Below, piece after piece: positions 29,675 to 36,369 of a stretch of 36,401 bases of DNA. Position 1 is the first letter of the stretch; every line of letters starts with the position of its first letter. The notes below the pieces were generated by a model that had not been told where the DNA came from, did not search any database, and was given only the letters and a program-made list of their open reading frames with translations. This DNA comes from an uncultured Collinsella sp. (GTDB taxonomy: Bacteria; Actinomycetota; Coriobacteriia; Coriobacteriales; Coriobacteriaceae), in contig CATYEN010000023.1 of the NCBI GenBank assembly GCA_958405565.1, positions 1 to 36,401 on the forward strand, in the 5' to 3' direction. The position numbers were made by a program, and so were the translations under genes.

Positions 29675-30841
29675 TTAAGCGGTGAAGGGGTGAATCGTCA
29701 CGCCCTTGACCACGCGGTTGACCGTGCCGGTGGGGCTCGGCGTATCGGGCGTGTTGCCCACGCGGACGGAGTTGAGCAGGCTGATGGCCTGGGCAAACAT
29801 CACGAACGGCAGAGCAAGGTAGCCCTCGGGGAGCGCCTCGTAGCCCTTGAAGGTGAAGGACTCGCCCTCGTAGACGGTAGCCCCCTCCTGCTGAACGGCG
29901 ACGGTGTGCTGAGCGATCTCGTCGCCACCGATCTCGTTAAGGATGTCGATGTCGTACTGACGGGTGTAGGCGTCGTTGTTGACGAAGACGAAGACAAGGG
30001 TCTTGTCGTCGACGAAGGACTTGGGTCCGTGGCGATAGCCCATGGAGGTGTCGTAAGAGGTGGCAACCAGGCCGTGAGCAAGCTCGAGGATCTTGAGTTG
30101 GCTCTCCTGAGCAAGGCCACCGAAGGAGCCAGAACCCAGGTAGGTCACGCGATTGAAGTCGCCGGCAAGGTAATCGGCGATCTCGGGCTCGCGAGCGATA
30201 ACCTCTTCGCCCATCTTGGCGATGGTCTCGACCCACTCGGCCTTCTGCTCATCGGAAGCCTCGTCAAAGATGAGGGCGGAGAGCAGGGTCATGCAGGTGT
30301 AAGATCCGGTCATGGCGAAGCCCTTGTCGTTGGCGCGCGGGATGAGCAGCGTCAGCGCATTGGGGTCATCGGCGGACTCGACGGCCAGCTTGCCCTCGGG
30401 AGCGCAGGTAATGTTGAGGAACTTGACGTTGTGGACGAGCTCCTTGGCGACGGCGACAGCGGCAAGGCTCTCGGGGCTGTTGCCAGAACGGGCGAAGGAG
30501 ACCACGAGCGTGGGATCCTCGGCGCGCAGGAAGTCGCGCGGGGCGCTCACGATATCGGTCGTGGCGATGGGCTTAAAGTCGTAGAGATCAGTGTTGCCAG
30601 CGTGACGCAGGTACGGAGCGCAGGTATCGCCCACGTAGTCAGAAGTACCGGCACCAGTGAAGACAACGGACAGACGGCCCTCGCCCATGGCGCGAGCCTC
30701 GGCCAGGAAGGCCTCGATGGCCTCCTTGTTCTCGCGGTAGATGTTGAGCGTATCACGCCAAAGCTCGGGCTGCTGAGCAATCTCGGCCGTGGTGATCTGG
30801 GCGCCGAGCTCGGTGAGCTCCTCGACACTCTTCTCGAACAT
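29675..30841 (-). CDS. agaS: SIS-domain galactosamine-6-phosphate deaminase/isomerase
   Basis: 388 residues with two sugar-isomerase (SIS) domains, the AgaS architecture. FTGAGTSDYVG (about residue 60) and SFARSGNSPESLA (about 115) are the phosphosugar-binding Ser/Thr-rich loops of the first domain. LGSGSFGGLAQES (about 230) and MGYRHGPKSF (about 265) belong to the second. AgaS converts galactosamine-6-P to tagatose-6-P plus ammonia, linking NagA to LacC. AGAGAGG lies 8 nt upstream. The 114-bp upstream gap holds a clear CTGGT-N4-ACCAG operator, so agaS appears to have its own GntR-controlled promoter. Confidence 0.88.
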   Translation of the reverse strand: MFEKSVEELTELGAQITTAEIAQQPELWRDTLNIYRENKEAIEAFLAEARAMGEGRLSVVFTGAGTSDYVGDTCAPYLRHAGNTDLYDFKPIATTDIVSAPRDFLRAEDPTLVVSFARSGNSPESLAAVAVAKELVHNVKFLNITCAPEGKLAVESADDPNALTLLIPRANDKGFAMTGSYTCMTLLSALIFDEASDEQKAEWVETIAKMGEEVIAREPEIADYLAGDFNRVTYLGSGSFGGLAQESQLKILELAHGLVATSYDTSMGYRHGPKSFVDDKTLVFVFVNNDAYTRQYDIDILNEIGGDEIAQHTVAVQQEGATVYEGESFTFKGYEALPEGYLALPFVMFAQAISLLNSVRVGNTPDTPSPTGTVNRVVKGVTIHPFTA

Positions 30842-30902
30842 TTCTAATACCTCTCTCTAGAAGTAATCCTCTGACGTGCAATTATACACTTCGGTTGGTT
30901 AT

Positions 30903-30916
30903 CTGGTAGTAACCAG
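30903..30916. promoter_or_regulatory. Putative GntR operator upstream of agaS
   Basis: CTGGTAGTAACCAG is a 14-bp dyad (CTGGT-N4-ACCAG). Thirteen of its 14 bases recur at 35195-35208 before the EIIA gene. TGGT...ACCA half-sites are typical of NagR/DasR-type UTRA GntR regulators. Confidence 0.65.
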
Positions 30917-30955
30917 TTAAATACAGAGAATCATCATATGGAAACGGTGCGAACA

Positions 30956-31687
30956 CTAGTCGCTACGCTGGTGGTAAACCTTGTATTTAAACTGATCGGC
31001 ACGAGCAACCGAGAGCGTATACTCCACAACCTCGTTTGACTCGTTATACGTGGTTCTGACCAAATCGAGCACAGGCGAGCCCTCGACAATTTCCAAAAGG
31101 TGGGCATCGGTGGGACGGGCTATGCTCGCATAGAACTCCTCTTCGGCCACGCGTATTTTTTGCTGAAAGTCTTGCTCAATCACATCGTAAAGCGGCTTAC
31201 GCTCCAGCAGCGGTCGCTTTAGGGACATAAATTGACGAACCGGTAGATAGCTGCGTTCGACCATCATGGGCATGTTATCGGCAGAACGAAGGCGCTTGAG
31301 CTTAAAAATGCGATCGCCGATACGCAATCCCATATGCTCGGCCAGATTCTTATCGGCCTCCATCTCGCAAAACTCGAGAATCGTGGTCTCGGGGTCGCGA
31401 CCCATCGCGCGCATCTGCTCGGTAAAGCTGTAGGACTGCATAAGATTGGTTGCTTTTGCCGAACGGTCGGTCACAAAGGTACCGCGACCGTGCTGCCGAA
31501 CCACCAGTCCTAAACGCTCCAGTTCCTGCAGAGCCAGGCGTACCGTAGTGCGCGAGAGACCATAGCGCTCCGAAAGTTCGCGCTCGGAAGGAATCATGTC
31601 ACCGGCGCGATATTCATGGTCAATCTTTTCGGTCAGAATATCGACCAGCTGATCGTACAGCGGTTGCTTACGCGCTCCGATCGCCAT
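30956..31687 (-). CDS. GntR-family regulator with UTRA domain (HutC/NagR subgroup)
   Basis: 243 residues from the ATG at 31687 (GGGAGG 5 nt upstream; a TTG at 31708 is less likely). The N-terminal winged helix has PSERELSERYGLSRTTVRLALQELERLGLVVRQ (given in part), followed by GRGTFV. The UTRA effector domain runs from about residue 80, with YLPVRQFMSLKRPLLE and the typical C-terminal EYTLSVARADQFKYKV. This subgroup binds amino-sugar phosphates. It lies between agaS and the mannose-type PTS operon, with a shared dyad before both, so it probably controls this amino-sugar regulon. Confidence 0.88.
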   Translation of the reverse strand: MAIGARKQPLYDQLVDILTEKIDHEYRAGDMIPSERELSERYGLSRTTVRLALQELERLGLVVRQHGRGTFVTDRSAKATNLMQSYSFTEQMRAMGRDPETTILEFCEMEADKNLAEHMGLRIGDRIFKLKRLRSADNMPMMVERSYLPVRQFMSLKRPLLERKPLYDVIEQDFQQKIRVAEEEFYASIARPTDAHLLEIVEGSPVLDLVRTTYNESNEVVEYTLSVARADQFKYKVYHQRSD

Positions 31688-31712
31688 CCTATCCTCCCAT
31701 TTTCTCAAACTC

Positions 31713-31722
31713 GGCTACTACC
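31713..31722. promoter_or_regulatory. Weak GntR-like half-site before the gntR gene
   Basis: Read on the minus strand, GGTAGTAGCC resembles GGTAGTAACC of the clear operators. It is 26-35 bp upstream of the gntR start and could mediate autoregulation. Confidence 0.3.
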
Positions 31723-31771
31723 TAGGGTGTTAAGCATTATCGGTCTGTAACACCAGAATCATCAAGAAAAC

Positions 31772-31805
31772 AAAAGCCGCGCGCTCTTTCGAGCACGCGG
31801 CTTTT
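31772..31805 (-). terminator. Terminator of the mannose-family PTS operon
   Basis: AAAAGCCGCG pairs with CGCGGCTTTT, and inner GCTC/GAGC pairs extend the stem. The minus strand continues with GTTTTC. A second hairpin (GGGGTGTG / CACACCCC, 31830-31858) lies between it and the EIID stop. Confidence 0.88.
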
Positions 31806-31871
31806 AACATACACATGGCTTAAGGGGTCGGGGTGTGAGCCGCGTAGGGACACACCCCTCAAGCTAGAGCC

Positions 31872-32954
31872 TTACCAGATGCTCGGCCAGAGACCAAGCG
31901 GGCCAGCGCCCAGGATGCCCAGGACGAAGAGCAGCAGAATGCCCTTGGTCGGGGTCCAGCTGTGCTTAGCGAACATGTAGTAAAGCAGCAGCGTAAGCAT
32001 AAGCGGGACGAGCTTCGGGACGATAGTGTTGAGGGTGTCGGCAACAGAGAAGTTGACCGGATCCTCGGTAACGGTGCCGTAGGTCACGGACTCCATGCCG
32101 TTGCCCAGATCGGTGACGCCGCACTCGACAGCGTTGCCGTCGGCATCGGAAGCGGTAAGGGCGTTGCCGTCCTTATCGGTCATGGCGATGGTACCGGCCT
32201 CAGCGGTCTCGGTATCGATGCCCTCCATACCGGTGAAGTTCTCGGCCTCCTTCTCGGAGACGATCACGGTATTGGCGGAGAGGCCACGGGTGGTGCCGTT
32301 GGGGATCTGGAGGTTGATCTGGGTGCCACCCATGGTGACGACCAGGCAACCGACGACGAAGACGCCCATGATGGAAGCGGCACGCGTGAAGGCCTGCATG
32401 TTGGCGGTCAAAGCATCAATAGCGCTGGTGCCAAGCTTGTAGGACCAGTTCATGAGCCAGAAGCGCAGAGCGAACTGGACGGCGTTGAAGATCACCAGGA
32501 AGATGATCGGCGCAGCGGCGTTGCCGTTGATGGCCATGTTGGAGGTGATGCCGGCCGTGATAGGCACGAGCGTCAGCCAGAACAGGGCGTCACCGATACC
32601 ACCGAGCGGGCCCATTGCGGCGACGCGGACGGCGCGGATCGTGGGGATGTCAACCTTGTTCTGCTCGAGCGAAAGCACGATGCCCATAACAAAGGTGACG
32701 AGGAACGGGTGAGTGTTGAAGAACTCCAGGTTGTGGCTCATGGAAGCCGCGAGGTCGTTCTTGTTGGTGTGGATCTTCTCCAGACCGGGGATGATGGAGT
32801 AGAGCCAGCCAGCGGCCTGCATACGCTCGTAGTTGAACGAGGCCTGCAGGAAGCAGGAGCGCCAAGCCATCTTGTTGAGGGTCTTCTGGTCGAGCTGCGG
32901 AGCAGGAGTGAGATCCTCGTAGTGCTCCGGGATCACATACTCATTAGATGCCAT
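31872..32954 (-). CDS. PTS mannose-family EIID with a large insertion
   Basis: 360 residues from the ATG at 32954, whose ribosome site GGAGG lies inside the end of EIIC; the genes overlap by 11 bp. EIID with EIIC forms the membrane channel. Family features include RSCFLQASFNYERMQAAGW (about residue 32), MGPLGGIGDALFW (about 114) and a hydrophobic C-terminus ending in GLWPSIW. Most EIIDs are about 270-305 residues. Here a polar acidic segment (about residues 221-298, TDKDGNALTASDADGNAVEC) is inserted between the penultimate and last hydrophobic blocks. It is probably exposed outside or in the cytoplasm; its function is unknown. Confidence 0.88.
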   Translation of the reverse strand: MASNEYVIPEHYEDLTPAPQLDQKTLNKMAWRSCFLQASFNYERMQAAGWLYSIIPGLEKIHTNKNDLAASMSHNLEFFNTHPFLVTFVMGIVLSLEQNKVDIPTIRAVRVAAMGPLGGIGDALFWLTLVPITAGITSNMAINGNAAAPIIFLVIFNAVQFALRFWLMNWSYKLGTSAIDALTANMQAFTRAASIMGVFVVGCLVVTMGGTQINLQIPNGTTRGLSANTVIVSEKEAENFTGMEGIDTETAEAGTIAMTDKDGNALTASDADGNAVECGVTDLGNGMESVTYGTVTEDPVNFSVADTLNTIVPKLVPLMLTLLLYYMFAKHSWTPTKGILLLFVLGILGAGPLGLWPSIW

Positions 32955-33744
32955 CTTCGAAGTCACCTCCGTCAGAAACAGCTGCACCCTTCAGCTCGGT
33001 CTGCTGCTGGAAGTCCCAGAAAGCGATGCCGAAGCCGATGAGAGCGAGGATGAGCAGAGCAGGGGTTGCCAGAGATTCGTTGGCAACGGTGATGAGCGCG
33101 AGGCCAAAGCCCATGAGGAAGAAGCCCCACATATCGCGGTTCATCATAACCTTGAGCAGGACGGCGAAGCCGACGAAGCGCATCATGCCGCCTGCAGCGG
33201 AGAGACCGGTCTGCAGCCAAGTCGGGATGGCGGAAGCGATGGTCTGACCGATGGTAGCGCCAGCGATGAAGAACAGGGTGACGACGACAGCGAAGATCAG
33301 GCCGAGCAGAGCCATGGCGAAGTAGTTCAGACGCTCGATACCCTTGGTGTCAGCGTTGTGAGCCATGTTGTCCGCAGAGGACATGAGCGGCGACATAAGC
33401 GTGAAGACCAGGGTAACGCCGAGCTGACCAAGCAGAGCGAACGGAATGGCAAGGCCGACTGCCGCGTTGGGCTCGAGGCCCGTAGCAATAGCGAGAATGG
33501 CTGCCATGATGCCGCCGATAACAGCGTTAGGCGGCTGAGCACCTCCGATCGGCATGTTGCCGATCGTCATGAGCTGATAAGTACCACCCACGAGAAGACC
33601 GGTGTTGAGGTCGCCAAGGATAAGACCGATGACGGCGCCGGTGACGATGGGCTGATAGAGAGACTCGAGGAAGTTAAACTGGTCGATTGCCGCGACAAAC
33701 GTGACGACGAAGACCAGAGCGACCTGGAAGATCGTGTATTCCAT
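32944..33744 (-). CDS. PTS mannose-family EIIC
   Basis: 266 residues of strongly hydrophobic sequence starting MEYTIFQVALVFVVTFVAAI, with the EIIC stretch QPIVTGAVIGLILGD (about residue 31) and GGTYQLMTIGNMPIGGAQPP (about 53). It forms the sugar-translocating channel together with EIID. The closest expectation from context is the GalNAc-type AgaC/AgaW group, but sugar specificity cannot be read directly. It is preceded by GGAGGAG and overlaps EIID at its 3' end. A small hairpin (TGTCAGG / CCTGACA, 33797-33818) lies between EIIB and EIIC. Confidence 0.9.
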   Translation of the reverse strand: MEYTIFQVALVFVVTFVAAIDQFNFLESLYQPIVTGAVIGLILGDLNTGLLVGGTYQLMTIGNMPIGGAQPPNAVIGGIMAAILAIATGLEPNAAVGLAIPFALLGQLGVTLVFTLMSPLMSSADNMAHNADTKGIERLNYFAMALLGLIFAVVVTLFFIAGATIGQTIASAIPTWLQTGLSAAGGMMRFVGFAVLLKVMMNRDMWGFFLMGFGLALITVANESLATPALLILALIGFGIAFWDFQQQTELKGAAVSDGGDFEDGI

Positions 33745-33834
33745 CTTGCTCCTCCTTTCAAAATGTATGTACGCACTTTGGATTTCACGTACAGAATGTC
33801 AGGGTTTCATTCCTGACAACGTGGATCATGAGGA

Positions 33835-34317
33835 TTACGAGAAGAGCTTGCTCGTGTCCTCAACAGGCGTGCTCGGAACGCGCCTGATCTCCAACTCCAC
33901 CCCCAATTCCTGCAGCTCTTTAAACGCAGCGACATCCTCGTCGTTAACTGCGACGGAGGTGGCGACTTGGCGCTTTCCTTCCGACATGTGCATGTTGCCG
34001 ATGTTTACCTTCTTTATAGGCACACCGCCCTTGACGAGCGTAAGCACGTCTTCCGGTGTTTCGGCCACGATGAAGATCTTCTGGCGCGGGCTCGCCTTGC
34101 CAATGACGTCGATGGTCTTCTGCAGGGAGAAGAAACGCGTAGCGACGCCGGTGGGAGCAGCCATCTTCATGAGGTTCTGGCGCATGGTGTTGGTCGACAC
34201 GTCGTCGTTGGCGACGAGGATGAGGTTGGAACCCAGGGTGGAGTTCCACTGGGTAGCGACCTGACCATGGACCAGTCGGTTATCGATGCGGGTAAGAAGA
34301 ATGTTGGGTTCTGCCAT
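33835..34317 (-). CDS. PTS mannose-family EIIB (functional type)
   Basis: 160 residues starting MAEPNILLTRIDNRLVHGQV, with the phosphorylatable His17 in the canonical RLVHGQV motif. It receives phosphate from the EIIA His9 and passes it to the incoming sugar. TRFFSLQKTIDVIGKASPRQ (about residue 57) and VAVNDEDVAAFKELQELGVE (about 125) are shared with the His-less paralogue at 24084-24566. It lies between yajC and EIIC in the operon. Confidence 0.92.
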   Translation of the reverse strand: MAEPNILLTRIDNRLVHGQVATQWNSTLGSNLILVANDDVSTNTMRQNLMKMAAPTGVATRFFSLQKTIDVIGKASPRQKIFIVAETPEDVLTLVKGGVPIKKVNIGNMHMSEGKRQVATSVAVNDEDVAAFKELQELGVELEIRRVPSTPVEDTSKLFS

Positions 34318-34353
34318 GTTGATCAGCTTCCTTTCGTTATTTGCTGACGACAG

Positions 34354-34635
34354 TTACTTGATCTCCTGAATCGCGTAACGCGAAACATCTACGACGGCAC
34401 CGGATCGGACTTTGATCTGGACCTTTTCGCCTTCGATGCCCTTGACGGTTCCGTAGATACCGCCGGCGAAAAGAACCTCCTGACCCGGCTTGAGCTCGGT
34501 GTGCAGCTCCTTGAAGTACTTCTGCTTCTTCTTCATGTTGATTTGCGACCAGATGGTGTAAATAACACCCATGATGACAAGCAGACCCAAAAGAGCGATC
34601 GAAGAGCTCAGGATGCTGGCTCCGAAATCGGCCAT
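34354..34635 (-). CDS. yajC: YajC-family small membrane protein within a PTS operon
   Basis: 93 residues. One membrane segment (about residues 10-30, IALLGLLVIMGVIYTIW) is followed by a basic KKKQKYF stretch and the small YajC cytoplasmic domain: LKPGQEVLFAGGIYGTVKGI (about 48) and VQIKVRSGAVVDVSR. YajC is classically a SecDF-associated subunit. Family copies are, however, known inside mannose-type PTS operons for amino-sugar or glycosaminoglycan disaccharides. Its start overlaps the EIIA stop in a TAATG junction, so translation is coupled. A PTS-accessory role is more likely here than a role in secretion. Confidence 0.85.
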   Translation of the reverse strand: MADFGASILSSSIALLGLLVIMGVIYTIWSQINMKKKQKYFKELHTELKPGQEVLFAGGIYGTVKGIEGEKVQIKVRSGAVVDVSRYAIQEIK

Positions 34636-35078
34636 TAGATGCCGTCCTCGTCGCCGAAGATATCCTCTTCCTCGGCACCAGCGACGGAAGCGACCGTCTG
34701 GGCGGTGATGCCCGTCTGGCCAACGGTCACGGCCTGCTCGCCAAGCTCGGCGAGCGTGGCGTTGCCGCGGAGGAACAAAAGCTCAATAACCATGGGGAGG
34801 TTGGTGCCGGTCAGAACCTCGACGTTGTCGACATCCTGGGCAATCATCATCGACTGATTGAAGGGGGTGCCACCGAGCAGGTCGGTAAAGACGAGCACGC
34901 CATCGCACTCCTCGCGCATAGCGGTAATGGCGGCGCGGAGATCCTCACCGTAGGAGGCAGCCTGGTCGCCCTCGAAAGGAACGACAGTAAAAGCGGGCTG
35001 GTCGCCAGCGACCATAGCGATAGCGCTTGCAAGGCCGGGTGCGAACTGTCCATGACCGGTAAGAATAAAGCCAACCAT
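34635..35078 (-). CDS. PTS mannose-family EIIA
   Basis: 147 residues with the family start MVGFILTGHGQFAPG. His9 is the residue phosphorylated by HPr. FTDLLGGTPFNQS (about residue 66) is the conserved active-site-proximal loop. The C-terminus has an acidic tail (GAEEEDIFGDEDGI). It is the first gene of the EIIA-yajC-EIIB-EIIC-EIID operon. Its roughly 650-bp upstream region contains the GntR-type dyad and two 21-bp tandem motifs. Confidence 0.9.
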   Translation of the reverse strand: MVGFILTGHGQFAPGLASAIAMVAGDQPAFTVVPFEGDQAASYGEDLRAAITAMREECDGVLVFTDLLGGTPFNQSMMIAQDVDNVEVLTGTNLPMVIELLFLRGNATLAELGEQAVTVGQTGITAQTVASVAGAEEEDIFGDEDGI

Positions 35079-35176
35079 TCAAATTTCCCTTCCGAAGGTG
35101 TGTACGATCTGAGTTCGATGGTTTTCGGAAGCCAGCGGGCGGGTGCCCTTAAAGCTTCTTTGAAAGCGTTCTTTGA

Positions 35177-35208
35177 AGACCAGTGGTCTCTCAACTGGTA
35201 GTAACCAC
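35177..35208. promoter_or_regulatory. GntR-type operator region upstream of EIIA
   Basis: CTGGTAGTAACCAC (35195-35208) matches the agaS operator at 13 of 14 positions. Just beside it, AGACCAGTGGTCT (35177-35189) is a perfect 13-bp palindrome with the half-sites in reversed order. Confidence 0.6.
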
Positions 35209-35281
35209 GTGACGTGTTGTTGTCACTATATCACCACAGAAGAGGTCGCTTTCGTTGATTCATACAGTAAAACGTTTTTGC

Positions 35282-35313
35282 ACCGCTCACGGCAAAAAAT
35301 CGACCGTTTACCG
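35282..35313 (+). promoter_or_regulatory. Tandem 11-mer pair, 21-bp spacing (EIIA upstream, site 1)
   Basis: ACCGCTCACGG (35282) and ACCGTTTACCG (35303) start exactly 21 bp apart, about 200 bp before the EIIA start. Confidence 0.5.
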
Positions 35314-35324
35314 CTCGTTAACAC

Positions 35325-35341
35325 TTCTACCTGCGGTTTTG
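35325..35341. repeat. Short fragment of the MITE-like element interior
   Basis: TTCTACCTGCGGTTTTG is a 17-nt exact match to the reverse complement of 4555-4571 inside element A. No terminal arms are present. Confidence 0.35.
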
Positions 35342-35501
35342 AAACCGTTTCGAAATGATTGGGCGAAAGATCGGGTCTTGCTCTACGTCTAAACAACGTA
35401 GGGTGGCTAAAAATCGCATGTAGAAAAATTGCAGGTCATTGTGAAGATTTGTGAATTGGTCTTTTTGACTTAATACCAGTTTGAACCAGTTTCGAAAATA
35501 T

Positions 35502-35552
35502 CGGTGAACGGTAGTTTTTGACCGTTCACCGGTCATTTGCAATCGTTTACAG
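35502..35552. promoter_or_regulatory. Tandem 11-mer site 2 upstream of EIIA, with an inverted partner
   Basis: ACCGTTCACCG (35521) and ATCGTTTACAG (35542) form another 21-bp-spaced pair. An inverted ACCGTTCACCG (35502-35512 on the minus strand) makes a perfect 11-bp hairpin with the first copy (8-nt loop). Apart from this and the sites above, no gene is recognised in 35079-35731. Confidence 0.45.
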
Positions 35553-35693
35553 GGTGTTTTCCCATATGAATTGAGGAAAGTTACCAGGCCCTCAGCGTTC
35601 GTGCTGCCCCGTCCGTCGCGGTCTACAGGGCTAACGATATGGCACCGTGGGGCCACACGTATGCCAATTCTGGTCTAGCAGAGCCAAATAAAA

Positions 35694-35725
35694 ACGGGAC
35701 AAGTGATGTAGCTCACTTGTCCCGT
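35694..35725 (-). terminator. Terminator of the 35732-36124 gene
   Basis: A perfect 13-bp stem ACGGGACAAGTGA / TCACTTGTCCCGT with a 6-nt loop, followed on the minus strand by TTTTATTTGG. Confidence 0.88.
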
Positions 35726-35731
35726 AATTAT

Positions 35732-36124
35732 TTATTTTCGAAGAGCATCGGCCAGCCGCAGAATTGAAACCATCGAATGATAGGCGAGCTCCACCTTTTC
35801 ACCCGCAAGCAGTCGTTTTGAGCTAGCCTCATCTAGCCCCACAAGCCGAGAAAACAGCAAGCTGCTCATCATGCCCTCGTCAATAGAGTCATTTATGATT
35901 TTAAGAACGTCCGCATCGTTAAGCGATGCCGAGCTGTAAGGGGCAACACGAGCGGAGCTCTCAATTAACGATGAGACAAAAGGATGGAGATGCTTTGGGC
36001 ATAGCCCATTAAACACCACATCCCCATTGTCATTCGAGCCGACCAAGCGCCAAGTATAATGTTCGACCCAATCATCCCCGTCATATATGGTGTCCACGAG
36101 CGACCTCCCGACTAAACTTGCCAT
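35732..36124 (-). CDS. Hypothetical protein, 130 residues
   Basis: Family not recognised. The N-terminal half has aromatic and charged residues (DGDDWVEHYTWRLVGSNDNG). The C-terminal half (about residues 65-130, LNDADVLKIINDSIDEGMMS, then LVGLDEASSKRLLAGEKVEL) reads as an all-helical, helix-turn-helix-like region ending in RLADALRK. It is soluble with no signal sequence. It overlaps the upstream gene's end by 13 bp and is followed by a strong terminator, supporting a real two-gene transcript. Base composition is more AT-rich than in the PTS genes. Confidence 0.6.
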   Translation of the reverse strand: MASLVGRSLVDTIYDGDDWVEHYTWRLVGSNDNGDVVFNGLCPKHLHPFVSSLIESSARVAPYSSASLNDADVLKIINDSIDEGMMSSLLFSRLVGLDEASSKRLLAGEKVELAYHSMVSILRLADALRK

Positions 36125-36369
36125 CTCAAAATCCCGCTACCAATATGGTCAAGCTTGACTGTTCCTCCATCTCCCTTAAAAGTGGCAAGGGGATTTAGCC
36201 CGGGCCGAGAGTCAGCGTCACCATCCTTAGCGGTTATCAGTAAGCTGCCCGTATAAGACTGCTGAGGCTCACCTTCAGGACAGGCAGCCTCGGCCCAAGA
36301 AGGGCTGCTCAGACAGAACAGTCCGAGCAGCATCATTACTAACAAAAGAAAACCCTTAGATCCTTTCAT
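36112..36369 (-). CDS. Small secreted hypothetical protein
   Basis: 85 residues with a clear signal peptide: MKGSKG, then a hydrophobic core LLLVMMLLGLFCLSS, then PSWAEA with likely cleavage near residue 27. The mature part (about 58 residues) has a Gly/Asp-rich beta-like sequence and no recognised family. The ribosome site is weak. It overlaps the start of the next gene by 13 bp. Because it is so short it may be the 5' part of a longer gene truncated by a frameshift, but no continuation was identified. Confidence 0.5.
   Translation of the reverse strand: MKGSKGFLLLVMMLLGLFCLSSPSWAEAACPEGEPQQSYTGSLLITAKDGDADSRPGLNPLATFKGDGGTVKLDHIGSGILRWQV

Noticed and set aside
35327..35656. A 109-codon minus-strand open frame in the EIIA upstream gap
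   Set aside because: No ribosome site or recognisable domain, overlaps the tandem motif sites and hairpin, and composition looks intergenic.
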